Assembly (NCBI GenBank): GCA_002737115.1
Contig: NSHR01000008.1
Span: 1 to 64,000, forward strand
Direction of reading: 5' to 3'
Source of the DNA: Gemmatimonadota bacterium
GTDB lineage: Bacteria; Gemmatimonadota; Gemmatimonadetes; Gemmatimonadales; Gemmatimonadaceae
DNA length: 64,000 nt
Positions 9,253 through 17,470 of this stretch are shown here, one piece after another. Each line of letters starts with the position of its first letter. Within the stretch, counting starts at the first letter, position 1. The notes beneath the pieces are model-generated. The model saw only the letters and a list, made by a program, of their open reading frames with translations, did no database searches and was not told where the DNA came from. Both the position numbers and the translations under genes were made by a program.

Positions 9253-10008
9253 TTAGCTCAGCAGCTCGCGCGTGGCATCATGGGTTGGATGCGTGAGCAC
9301 CTGGTTGGCTGGCCCTTCCTCGGCGATGGCGCCATGCGACAGCACCACCACGCGGTCGGCGTAACTACGCGCGAACGCAGCATCGTGGGTGACGATCAGC
9401 AGGCCGCGGCCTTGGGCGGCCAGGGCGCGAACCGACTCGCCGAGGGCGGCACGACGTGCGGGATCGAGCGCCGACGTGGGCTCGTCCATCAGCAGCAGCT
9501 GTGGGTCGGGGGCGAGGGCACGTGCGATCGCCACGCGTTGCGCTTCGCCGCCGGAGAGTTGCCGCGGATAGGCCTGCGCGCGGGCCGATACGCCCAGTGA
9601 ATCGAGCAGGCGCATGGCCGTGGCCTCCGCGCTGGCGCGCGATTGCCCAAGCGCGTGAACCGGCGCCAGCATGACGTTCTCGATCGCGGTGAGATGCTCG
9701 AACAACGCGTGACTCTGGAAGACCACGCCGACACGCCGCCGCAGCGCGCGAAGCTGTGACTCGGGGGGCAAGGCACCGGGCTGGAGTGCCACGTCGCCGA
9801 TCTCGACGGTACCCGATGAAAACGGTTGGAGGGCGGCCACGACCCGCAGCACCGTGGTCTTGCCGGCCCCGGACACCCCCATCACCGCGCACACTTCGCC
9901 TTCGGCGACATCGAGGTCGAGTCCACGCAGGATGGCCCGATCACCATGACCCGCGTGCAGCGCACGCACCCGCAACGCGATTCCGCGCAACGCGATCTCG
10001 TGACTCAT
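9253..10008 (-). CDS. Polar amino-acid ABC transporter, ATP-binding subunit
   Basis: 251 residues from ATG 10008; the frame extends further upstream, but this ATG overlaps the permease stop in an ATGA arrangement and gives the expected N-terminus (SHEIALRGIALRVRALHAGH). Walker A is GVSGAGKTT, the signature LSGGEAQR, Walker B LLLMDEPTSALD and the H-loop IVTHD. Spacing and sequence fit the GlnQ/HisP family, which powers uptake of amino acids through the partner permease. The final residues (HPTHDATRELLS) are typical of the family. Confidence 0.92.
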   Translation of the reverse strand: MSHEIALRGIALRVRALHAGHGDRAILRGLDLDVAEGEVCAVMGVSGAGKTTVLRVVAALQPFSSGTVEIGDVALQPGALPPESQLRALRRRVGVVFQSHALFEHLTAIENVMLAPVHALGQSRASAEATAMRLLDSLGVSARAQAYPRQLSGGEAQRVAIARALAPDPQLLLMDEPTSALDPARRAALGESVRALAAQGRGLLIVTHDAAFARSYADRVVVLSHGAIAEEGPANQVLTHPTHDATRELLS

Positions 10009-11513
10009 ACGATTTTCCATCGCTGCTCGAGCCGACGGGCCATGCGCGACAAGGGTAGCGACATCGACAGATACACGATGGCGCACAGGGCGCCCGGAAT
10101 GGCCCAGCTACCGGCGTTGGTGGCGTAGATCGCGGTCTGTTTGGTGAGCTCTACCACGGTAATCACCGACACGAGCGAGGAATCCTTGAGCAGCGCCACG
10201 AAATCATTCGTCATGGGCGCGAGTGCGAGTCGCAGGGCCTGCGGTCCGCGCACCAGTCGCAGGATCTGCCCTTCGGAGAGGCCGAGCGTGCGCGCGGCTT
10301 CGAGCTGCAGCGTGGGAATGGCTTCGAGCGCTGCGCGATAGATCTCGGATTCGTAGGCGGCGTAGTTGAGACCGAGGCCGATCACGGCGGCGGCGAAGGC
10401 CGGGAGTCGCACCACGTCCGACAAGCCGTAGTACAGCACGAACAGCTGCAGCAGCACCGGCGTGCCGCGGATGATCTCCACGTACGCCGTGAGCAGAATG
10501 CGCAGCGGCCGCGCGCCATACACGCGTCCGGCGGCGAGGCCGATGCCGATGGTGATGGCGAGCACCATCGCGAGTACCGACAACAGCAGCGTGATCACGG
10601 CCGCGCGCAACAGCGCCGGGAGATACGTCGTGATCGATGTAGCGGTGTTGCGGTCGACGGTGCGGGTCTCACTGCGCGGCACGGAGTCGCGCAGCACCTG
10701 TTGCTGAAACGCGGCTTGTTGGGCATCCCACACATTCCACGAGCGGAAGACGCGCTCGAGGGAGCCGTCGCGCATGCGTGCGCGCAGCGTGGCGTTCACC
10801 GCGTCGCGCAGCGCGCTGTCCCCGGCGGCGAGCACGGCAACGTAGTGGCCGCGGGCCAGCGCGTCGGGTTGAATGACGAAGCCGCCGATGCGGCGCAGCG
10901 AGCGTTCAGCCAGCACATGGTCGAGCAAGACGGCATCGACGCGACCGCTCACGAGATCGCTGTACGGATGCACGTCATCATCGTACGACACCGGCAGCAC
11001 GCCGTGTGCGCTCTTGGCGGCGAGCACCATGTCCCAGGCCATCGTGGCGCCCAGCGTGGCGACGCGGCGGCCTCGCAGGTCGGCCAGCGTATGAACGCGG
11101 GCACTGTCGGCGGCTCTTACGGCAAGGACTTCACGGAATTCGTAGTACGGCAACGACACGGCAAAGCGCTCGTGCAGCGCCGGCCGATCCTCGAGGCCGG
11201 ACATGCCGATCGTGAAGTCACCGCGGGCCACGGACTGTTCGATGGATGCCCAAGCGACCTGCACAAACTGTGGTTCGCGCCCGAGGCCCTGCGCGAGCAT
11301 TGTCGCGATCTCGACGTCGAAGCCGCGTACGCGCGTGGGGTCGACCACATCGGCTTCCACGAAGGGCGCCCCCCCTTCGGCATCACCCCCCCACCGGAGG
11401 GGTGGCGCGTCCGCCCGAACGGCTGGCGGCTCCGCGGCAGGTGGCTCCGCGCAGGCCCACGTCGCCATGAGCAACGCGGCCATCGACAGCATTCGCGTGG
11501 CGGTGGGGATCAT
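10005..11513 (-). CDS. Fused amino-acid substrate-binding protein and ABC permease
   Basis: 502 residues from ATG 11513; the frame is open further upstream but the signal sequence (MIPTATRMLSMAALLMATWA, then C) fixes the start, and the Cys may be a lipid-attachment site. Residues ~35-260 form a periplasmic binding domain (GFDVEIATMLAQGLG, GDFTIGMSGLEDRPALHERF, LADLRGRRVATLGATMAWD). After a linker come several membrane segments with the permease EAA loop (EAARTLGLSEGQILRLVRGP, then LLKDSSLVSVITVVEL). Binding protein and permease in one chain is known from GlnP-like transporters. It overlaps the ATPase gene by 4 bp, so the pair makes a complete importer. The amino acid cannot be read from sequence. 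Confidence 0.9.
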   Translation of the reverse strand: MIPTATRMLSMAALLMATWACAEPPAAEPPAVRADAPPLRWGGDAEGGAPFVEADVVDPTRVRGFDVEIATMLAQGLGREPQFVQVAWASIEQSVARGDFTIGMSGLEDRPALHERFAVSLPYYEFREVLAVRAADSARVHTLADLRGRRVATLGATMAWDMVLAAKSAHGVLPVSYDDDVHPYSDLVSGRVDAVLLDHVLAERSLRRIGGFVIQPDALARGHYVAVLAAGDSALRDAVNATLRARMRDGSLERVFRSWNVWDAQQAAFQQQVLRDSVPRSETRTVDRNTATSITTYLPALLRAAVITLLLSVLAMVLAITIGIGLAAGRVYGARPLRILLTAYVEIIRGTPVLLQLFVLYYGLSDVVRLPAFAAAVIGLGLNYAAYESEIYRAALEAIPTLQLEAARTLGLSEGQILRLVRGPQALRLALAPMTNDFVALLKDSSLVSVITVVELTKQTAIYATNAGSWAIPGALCAIVYLSMSLPLSRMARRLEQRWKIV

Positions 11514-11592
11514 GGAGCGGGGCGGTGGGGGAACGTCAGCGAGCTTTGGCAAATTATCACCTGCGACGGTCTGCGGTCGAGTAGCTTTCAGG

Positions 11593-12210
11593 GTGAACCA
11601 GATTCCGATTACGCGACCGGTGCGTCTTGATGTGCAGATCACCGTCCTGCGTCCCGATAAGTCGTTCGCGGTTGGCGTGCCGTTGCGCGTCATCCTTGGT
11701 ACGGCGTCCGACTGGCAATCGCCGTCGGCTGGCGAGGAGATGGTGACCGGCGGCGATGGCACGGTGCAGCGCACCATACCGGTCTTACTCGCGTCAAAGC
11801 GTCGCGAGGTGCCTTCGAGCTTCTGGGCGCGCCTCTTGGCATCGCGCGAGTCCACGAGGCAGGTGCAGGTGGCCGTCGTCATGGAGTATGCCGGACGCTT
11901 GTGGCTGTCGGCGATCACGGTAGACCGTCGCGCCAGTGGGGCCAGCCTGCGATTCGATCCGATGCGGGTGTATGGTCGCGCGTCCGATGGCCGGTTCACC
12001 GACGATGTGCCGTTGCACGACGGATCGTGGCATAAGCGACTCCCCAGCGGCGTGATGGCGTCGCTGCCGGGCTTTGTGATCACGCAGGCGACGCTCGATC
12101 CGGAGTCGCCAGCCGTTGACAACGCGGCCTGGCGCTTGCGGGTCACGTTGCAGCAATGGGAACCGCATGCGCTAAGTGGAGTCAGCGCCACGGCAGGTCG
12201 TGGCGCGTGA
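11593..12210 (+). CDS. Hypothetical protein, beta-rich
   Basis: 205 residues from a GTG at 11593 (NQIPITRPVRLDVQITVLRP). The start is chosen because the sequence becomes protein-like there and because it leaves a 79-bp gap to the divergent transporter gene; only a weak AGG precedes it. RLDVQITVLRPDKSFAVGVPLRVIL resembles the opening strands of an Ig-like or carboxypeptidase-regulatory-type sandwich, but I cannot assign a family. No signal peptide or membrane segment is visible. It reads into the gap before the next plus-strand gene. Confidence 0.6.
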   Translation: MNQIPITRPVRLDVQITVLRPDKSFAVGVPLRVILGTASDWQSPSAGEEMVTGGDGTVQRTIPVLLASKRREVPSSFWARLLASRESTRQVQVAVVMEYAGRLWLSAITVDRRASGASLRFDPMRVYGRASDGRFTDDVPLHDGSWHKRLPSGVMASLPGFVITQATLDPESPAVDNAAWRLRVTLQQWEPHALSGVSATAGRGA

Positions 12211-12310
12211 GTGGTTCGCTTGCCAAGCGTCCGACGGCGGACAATACTCCGTGATGCGCTACGCGCCGCCCGCGCGCGTTGGCTGATTTCTCCCGTTCGC
12301 CGAGCAGACT

Positions 12311-12763
12311 GTGCCCCTCAAGGAATACCCCGACCATCACGACGCTGAGCTCGTGCTCAAGCTGTACGAGCTCCGTCGCGAAGACGTCATGCGCGAATCG
12401 CGCACGTTGGTCATCAGCAAGTTTTTGCCGACGAGCCTCGAAGACGTGATGGCGGTCACGAAGGGCGATCATCCGCTCAACGCGGCGTTTCGTCAGTGCA
12501 CGTCATACTGGGAGATGACGTACGCGATGGCGCGTCACGGCGTGATGCATGCCGACTTCATGCTCGAGAGCAACGGCGAAGGATTGCTGGTCTTCTCACG
12601 CGTCGAGCCGTGGCTCGCGGAGTATCGCGCGGCGGTGAACCCGATTGCGTTCCGCAACGCCGAATGGGTGGCAAAGGAAACGGAGATGGGGCGGATGATC
12701 GCCGATCGGTTCCGCAAGCGCATGCAGGCACAGCGCGACGCTGCGAAGGCCGCGAAGGCGTAA
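12311..12763 (+). CDS. Hypothetical protein, about 150 residues
   Basis: Starts at GTG 12311 (PLKEYPDHHDAELVLKLYEL). It is mostly helical and soluble, with a charged C-terminus (RMQAQRDAAKAAKA). There is no signal peptide and no motif I recognise. Codon use resembles the neighbouring genes, so it is probably a real gene. It converges on the small minus-strand gene at 12795, with a 31-bp gap. Confidence 0.65.
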   Translation: MPLKEYPDHHDAELVLKLYELRREDVMRESRTLVISKFLPTSLEDVMAVTKGDHPLNAAFRQCTSYWEMTYAMARHGVMHADFMLESNGEGLLVFSRVEPWLAEYRAAVNPIAFRNAEWVAKETEMGRMIADRFRKRMQAQRDAAKAAKA

Positions 12764-12794
12764 GGCGCCGCTCCCGCTCCCGCGTTGGGCGCGT

Positions 12795-13067
12795 TTAGGC
12801 CAGAAAACGCCGAGCCAACTGTTCGAGCCGGTCGTCGCCCTGCTGCTCTGCTTCCACGCGTAGCTCTTCCACAAACGGCTTGAGCAGCGATTCGCCCCAG
12901 TAGTAGCCGGTCGCTCGCTCGGCCAGCTGCGTTTCATTCACCCGCGCCGCTTCCAGCAACGCCCGCGCGCAGGCGCGATCGTAGCCCACGTCGGTGCGCT
13001 CCGGCAGGTGGTAATTGCGGCGCGGCATCTCGCCTTCCGCATCATCTCGTAGAAACGCCCGCGACAT
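12795..13067 (-). CDS. Small hypothetical protein, 90 residues
   Basis: ATG 13067 is preceded by GAGG about 6 nt upstream, one of the better ribosome sites in this part of the window. The protein is hydrophilic and probably helical (ACARALLEAARVNETQLAER, EELRVEAEQQGDDRLEQLAR). No known family, signal or membrane segment is apparent. Confidence 0.65.
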   Translation of the reverse strand: MSRAFLRDDAEGEMPRRNYHLPERTDVGYDRACARALLEAARVNETQLAERATGYYWGESLLKPFVEELRVEAEQQGDDRLEQLARRFLA

Positions 13068-13162
13068 ACCTGCCTCGTCCGATCACTGTGGTTCTGCCCG
13101 GGCGCGTCCCGAGCCTCCCGAAAGCTAACGGGTCACGACGGAGGCGCCGGTCATCGCGATCG

Positions 13163-14800
13163 CTATCGCTTGCGGCGCAGGTCGGTCACGACGATGAGGT
13201 GATCGGACGTGCGTTCTGAGGTCTCTGGTGTCACGCCGAGCGACGCCGCCAACGCGGGCGCGAGTTCGGCGGTGGTGAAGGTAAAGCCGCCGGTGCGTTC
13301 GAACGCAGCGTCGGAGAACAGCGTGAGATCGAGACGCCCCGGGAGAAACTGCCCGACCTTGGGGTCGGTCCAGGTCACGAGCGACCGCTCGCCTAATCGC
13401 CATGCATCGCTGAGCGCTAGGTCGGAGCCGTCAAGGTCGAGCCCGTGTTGCAGCGTGGAAATCGACTCGTACGATCCGATCGCGTTGAAGTCGCCGGCAA
13501 TCACCAGTGCGCCTCGCGTGGCGCGGGAGGCGAGTTCGCGCTGCACCGCCGTGCGGATGGCGCGACTCTGCAGCACGCGCAGCTGATCCTGCGGGTTGCG
13601 AAAGAACCCACCGCTCTGCAAGTCGAGCGGCACAAACAACGTTTCGATGCCGTCGATGCTGATCCACGCGCCCGTGCTCGAGAGTTGTGCCGTCGCTTCG
13701 ATGTCGAACAGCCGCTGGGCGGCCGTCGGCACCATCGCCCGCACACTGTCGAGCACTCCCGCCGGATATTCCATGCGCACCATCGACGCGGCCTGGCGGA
13801 TGTCGCGATCGCGGGTAGCCACCACCGTGCGTTGACGGCCGCCGCTGCGCGAGTACACGAAGCGCCAGCGACCCAGTGCCGCCAGCTCTTGGCGCGCGAA
13901 GAATTCGGCGAGTGTGGCGTCTGACGTTTCGGCATACGCTTCGTCCAGCAGGATCACATCGGGTTGCACCGCCGCCAACAGCTTGGCGTGGTTGGCGGGC
14001 GACCGGAACGATCCTTCAGACACATTCCACTGTACGACGCGTACCGAGCCGTTGGCTTTTGACGGCATGGCCGATACGCGTTGCGTTCTGGCTCGCGGCT
14101 CGAGTGGCGTGGCGAACGTATAGCGTGCGGCGGGGAGCGCCGTGACGGCCCCACTGGTAGATGCAAAGACAAGTCGGGCACGAACGGCGCGCCCCAGTGG
14201 CGCGAAGCCATCGAGGGTGCCGCCGCGGGCGATCCGGAGTTCGAAGCGGGTGGCGCTCCACGAGGGCAGGGCGACCACCTCGAGATCGTAGGCACTGCGG
14301 TAGGCGCCGAGCCCGGTCGGGCCGACCGTGCGCACGGCGGCACCGGCGCCGACGCCATTGCCCTGTGTCTTGTCGGAACGCGACAGGTCGAGCGCCACAT
14401 CAACACCGGCCAGGCCTACCGCGGCGTCGAACACCGTGCCGCCCGTGTTCGTGCGGTCGTCGGCGTCGATGAGGAGATGCAGCGTGCCCGGCATGCCCGA
14501 CTGGCTCACGCTGTCGCCTACCGAGAAGGACAGGTACCACCAGTGCGCGTCATCGGTGGCCCACGCGGCCTCGAGCGGTCCGGACGATGCGGCGGCCTGT
14601 GACCACACGGGCACCCTCGTCCAATCATCGAAGTGCCCGTCGAGGTGTATCGGAACGCGCGCGGCGGTGGGGCGTGTACCGGTGGTGGCGCGCTCTCCGC
14701 GCCCCGAGCTGCAGGCGGCAAGCACGGCCAGCACGGCCAAAGCACCGAGCCGTGCCGGGCGGCCGTTCCGGCCGCGTCGAAGCGATGAGAGAAGGCGCAT
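13163..14800 (-). CDS. Secreted endonuclease/exonuclease/phosphatase-family lipoprotein
   Basis: 545 residues. The N-terminus is a lipoprotein signal (LGALAVLAVLAAC, then SSGRGE). Residues ~45-240 include VPIHLDGHFDDWTRVPVWSQ, a pattern seen in DOMON/CBM9-like sandwich domains of exported proteins. From about residue 250 comes the nuclease/phosphatase fold: VVQWNVSEGSF, DVILLDEAYAE, VIAGDFNAIGSY (the GDFNA metal/active-site motif) and the closing SDHLIVV, which carries the catalytic Asp-His. The family cleaves phosphodiesters in DNA, RNA or phosphoinositides; the substrate here is unknown. Its start lies only 24 bp from the divergent ABC exporter. Confidence 0.85.
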   Translation of the reverse strand: MRLLSSLRRGRNGRPARLGALAVLAVLAACSSGRGERATTGTRPTAARVPIHLDGHFDDWTRVPVWSQAAASSGPLEAAWATDDAHWWYLSFSVGDSVSQSGMPGTLHLLIDADDRTNTGGTVFDAAVGLAGVDVALDLSRSDKTQGNGVGAGAAVRTVGPTGLGAYRSAYDLEVVALPSWSATRFELRIARGGTLDGFAPLGRAVRARLVFASTSGAVTALPAARYTFATPLEPRARTQRVSAMPSKANGSVRVVQWNVSEGSFRSPANHAKLLAAVQPDVILLDEAYAETSDATLAEFFARQELAALGRWRFVYSRSGGRQRTVVATRDRDIRQAASMVRMEYPAGVLDSVRAMVPTAAQRLFDIEATAQLSSTGAWISIDGIETLFVPLDLQSGGFFRNPQDQLRVLQSRAIRTAVQRELASRATRGALVIAGDFNAIGSYESISTLQHGLDLDGSDLALSDAWRLGERSLVTWTDPKVGQFLPGRLDLTLFSDAAFERTGGFTFTTAELAPALAASLGVTPETSERTSDHLIVVTDLRRKR

Positions 14801-14824
14801 TCTGGAAATTACCGACTAATCACG

Positions 14825-16723
14825 ATGGCCGGCGCGTACGGGCGTATCCAGATTCACTCCATGGCCCGACCGAGACAGTCCCCACCACCAATCAAGTCAT
14901 TCCGCGAACGACTCGGCGCGCTCCGGCACGTCGGGCCGCTGTTTCTGCTGGTGTGGGGCACCAGCGCGCCGCTCACGATCGCCACGATCGGCATCCGGCT
15001 TATCCGCTCGCTGCTGCCGGTGAGCACGCTGTACGTGGGTAAGCTGATCATCGACGAAGTGATCCGCACGGCGGCGCTGCCGGGGCACCCCGACACGTGG
15101 AACGGCTGGGTAGCCAGCGGCCTGCTGGATCGCACGATGCAGCTTATTGTGCTCGAGTTCGCGCTGGCGATCGGTGCGGACATGCTCTCCCGCGGCGGAT
15201 TGCTGGTGGATCGCATTCTCGGGATGAAGTTCTCGATCAGCACGACCATCCGCCTCATGGAGCACTCGGCCACGCTCGATCTCGAACAGTTCGAGGACAG
15301 CGAGGTGCAGGACCGCTTAGAACGCGCGCGCACGCAGACGTATCAGGGACTCGGGGTGATGGGGCAGGTGTTCGGACAGGTCCAGACGCTGATCACGATC
15401 ATCAGCTTCGCGGCCGGGCTGGTGGCGTACGCGCCGTCGCTGATCGTGCTGCTGTTGGTGGCGCTCGTGCCGGCGTTCGTGGGGGAAGCGCACTTCAACG
15501 CGCGGGAGTACGCCCTGCAGTGGTCGCGTACGCAGCAGCGCCGGTTGTTGGAGTACTTGCGGCAGACGGGTACAAGCGTCGAAACCGCGAAGGAAGTGAA
15601 GATTTTTGGATTACACCGCTTTTTGATCGACCGATTCCGCGAGATCTCACTCGACACGTACCGCGCCAATCGCACCCTCGCGATTACGCGCGAAAGCACG
15701 ATGGGACTGCTTACCGCGATCGGCACGGCCGGCTACTACACCGCGTACGGGTACATCGCGTGGCGCACGCTCACCGGGCAGTTCAGTATCGGTGATCTCA
15801 CATTCCTCGCGGGGTCATTCCGTCGGTTGGGCGACCTCCTCGCGAGTGTGTTGGTGGGGTTCTCGAATACGGCCAGTCAGGCGCTGTATCTCGACGATCT
15901 GTTCTCGTTCTTTACCATCACGTCGCGCATTCATTCGCCCGAGCATCCACGCGATGTGCCGAAACCGATTGCCATCGGTTTTGAGTTTCAAGACGTCGGC
16001 TTTCAATATCCCGGGACCGAGCGATGGGCGGTGCGCCATTTGTCCTTCACGCTGCACGCCGGTGAAACGCTGGCGCTGGTGGGTGAAAACGGTGCCGGGA
16101 AGACGACGGTCGTGAAGTTGCTGGCGCGGCTGTACGAGCCCACCGAAGGACGCATTTTGTTGGACGGGCACGACCTGCGCGAGTATGACCTCGATGCGTT
16201 GCGCGCCAACGTGGGTGTGATCTTTCAGGATTTCGTGCGCTACAGTCTCACGGCGGGCGAGAACATCGCGGTGGGGCGGATCGACGCCCGCGAAGACACG
16301 GCGCGTGTTGTGCGGTCGGCCGAGCAGAGCCTGGCATCGGAGATGATTGCGCGGCTGCCGGCCACGTACGATCAGCCCATCGGCAAGCGCTTCGCCACGG
16401 GCGTGGAGCTGTCAGGCGGAGAATGGCAGAAATTGGCCATCGCGCGCGCGTACATGCGCAACGCGCAGCTATTGGTCCTCGACGAACCCACGGCGGCGCT
16501 CGATGCGCGGGCGGAGTTCGAAGTGTTTCAGCGCTTCAAGGCGTTGAGCGCGGGGCGCACCAGCATGCTGATTTCGCATCGGTTCTCGAGTGTGCGCATG
16601 GCCGATCGCATTCTCGTGCTGAACGAGGGCACGGTGGACTCGATGGGCACGCACGAGGCGCTGCTGGCGCGGAAGGGGCGCTATGCGGAGCTGTTCGAGT
16701 TGCAGGCACAGGGGTACCGGTAG
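14825..16723 (+). CDS. ABC exporter, fused membrane and ATPase domains
   Basis: 632 residues from ATG 14825; an in-frame ATG at 14861 is an alternative that would leave more room for a promoter. Hydrophobic segments fill residues ~40-330, then a nucleotide-binding domain: FQYPGTERWAVRHLSFTL, Walker A VGENGAGKTT (~419-427), Q-loop VIFQDFVRY, signature LSGGEWQK, Walker B LLVLDEPTAALD and H-loop LISHRFSSVR. This is the MsbA/LmrA-type half transporter that works as a homodimer. Cargo (lipid, peptide or drug) is not evident; no bacteriocin or maturation gene is nearby, and there is no N-terminal C39 peptidase domain. Confidence 0.9.
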   Translation: MAGAYGRIQIHSMARPRQSPPPIKSFRERLGALRHVGPLFLLVWGTSAPLTIATIGIRLIRSLLPVSTLYVGKLIIDEVIRTAALPGHPDTWNGWVASGLLDRTMQLIVLEFALAIGADMLSRGGLLVDRILGMKFSISTTIRLMEHSATLDLEQFEDSEVQDRLERARTQTYQGLGVMGQVFGQVQTLITIISFAAGLVAYAPSLIVLLLVALVPAFVGEAHFNAREYALQWSRTQQRRLLEYLRQTGTSVETAKEVKIFGLHRFLIDRFREISLDTYRANRTLAITRESTMGLLTAIGTAGYYTAYGYIAWRTLTGQFSIGDLTFLAGSFRRLGDLLASVLVGFSNTASQALYLDDLFSFFTITSRIHSPEHPRDVPKPIAIGFEFQDVGFQYPGTERWAVRHLSFTLHAGETLALVGENGAGKTTVVKLLARLYEPTEGRILLDGHDLREYDLDALRANVGVIFQDFVRYSLTAGENIAVGRIDAREDTARVVRSAEQSLASEMIARLPATYDQPIGKRFATGVELSGGEWQKLAIARAYMRNAQLLVLDEPTAALDARAEFEVFQRFKALSAGRTSMLISHRFSSVRMADRILVLNEGTVDSMGTHEALLARKGRYAELFELQAQGYR

Positions 16724-16733
16724 CACGCGGTCC

Positions 16734-17297
16734 TTACTCCGCCAGTGCTCTCCGAATCGCCGGCTCCAGCGACAGCGGGCCGATCGGCCCCATCACGCGA
16801 TGTCGCACCCGGCCATCGCGTCCGATGAGCACCGAGGTGGGATAGCCGACCACGCCGCCCAGTGCGCGAATGACATCTGAGCCTACGATGGCGATGGGAT
16901 AGCTGATGCCGCGCTCCGTGATGAAATCGCGCACGGTCTGCGGATCGCCGGTGTCGACGGAGGCGCCGAGTAGCACGAGGCCGGCCGCTTTATGCCGGTT
17001 CCACGTGGCCTCAAGCAGTGGCATTTCCGCACGGCACGGCAAGCACCAGGTGGCCCACACGTTCACGAGGACCACGCGTCCGCGGAGCGACTGCGATGTG
17101 ATCGACGAGTCGGCCAGCGTGCGCACCGTGTACACGGGTGTGCTGCGATCGCGGGCGGTGACGTTCACGAGCGCGCCCACGTGCGGCAGGAGACGTGGCA
17201 CGGCCCAGATGCCGAGGGCCAGCATGAGCAGCGTGGTCCAGTGGAACCGGACGAGACTCGATTTGAGCCCCCGGGGGTAGGAAAAGCGGAACGCCAT
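16734..17297 (-). CDS. TlpA-like membrane-anchored thiol-disulfide reductase
   Basis: 187 residues from ATG 17297 (AFRFSYPRGLKSSL). A single N-terminal membrane segment (WTTLLMLALGIWAVPRLL) anchors a thioredoxin domain outside the membrane. The redox site is WATWCLPC (CxxC), followed by EMPLLEATW; the cis-proline loop is VVGYPTSVLIGRDG. TlpA/ResA-type proteins keep periplasmic cysteines reduced, for example in cytochrome c maturation. It converges on the ABC exporter (10-bp gap) and diverges from the second propeller gene. Confidence 0.88.
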   Translation of the reverse strand: MAFRFSYPRGLKSSLVRFHWTTLLMLALGIWAVPRLLPHVGALVNVTARDRSTPVYTVRTLADSSITSQSLRGRVVLVNVWATWCLPCRAEMPLLEATWNRHKAAGLVLLGASVDTGDPQTVRDFITERGISYPIAIVGSDVIRALGGVVGYPTSVLIGRDGRVRHRVMGPIGPLSLEPAIRRALAE

Positions 17298-17470
17298 GGC
17301 GTGGAACGTAGCGCTTTCGGGCGTTGGTATCTCTGCGTGATCAGTACCTCCCAACGGCAGATCAGCTGAGCCCCTTCGCCAGCGTCCGTTACGCGGAAAG
17401 CCCGCTCCGGAAAGCATGGGCCGGTGATAGCTTACTTGGTCCCTCTTCCACCCCTGCCAGGCGTCTTCCC

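Noticed and set aside
10009-10086. N-terminal extension of the ABC ATPase to the first possible Met
   Set aside because: It would overlap the permease by 80 bp; ATG 10008 gives the family N-terminus and an ATGA overlap.
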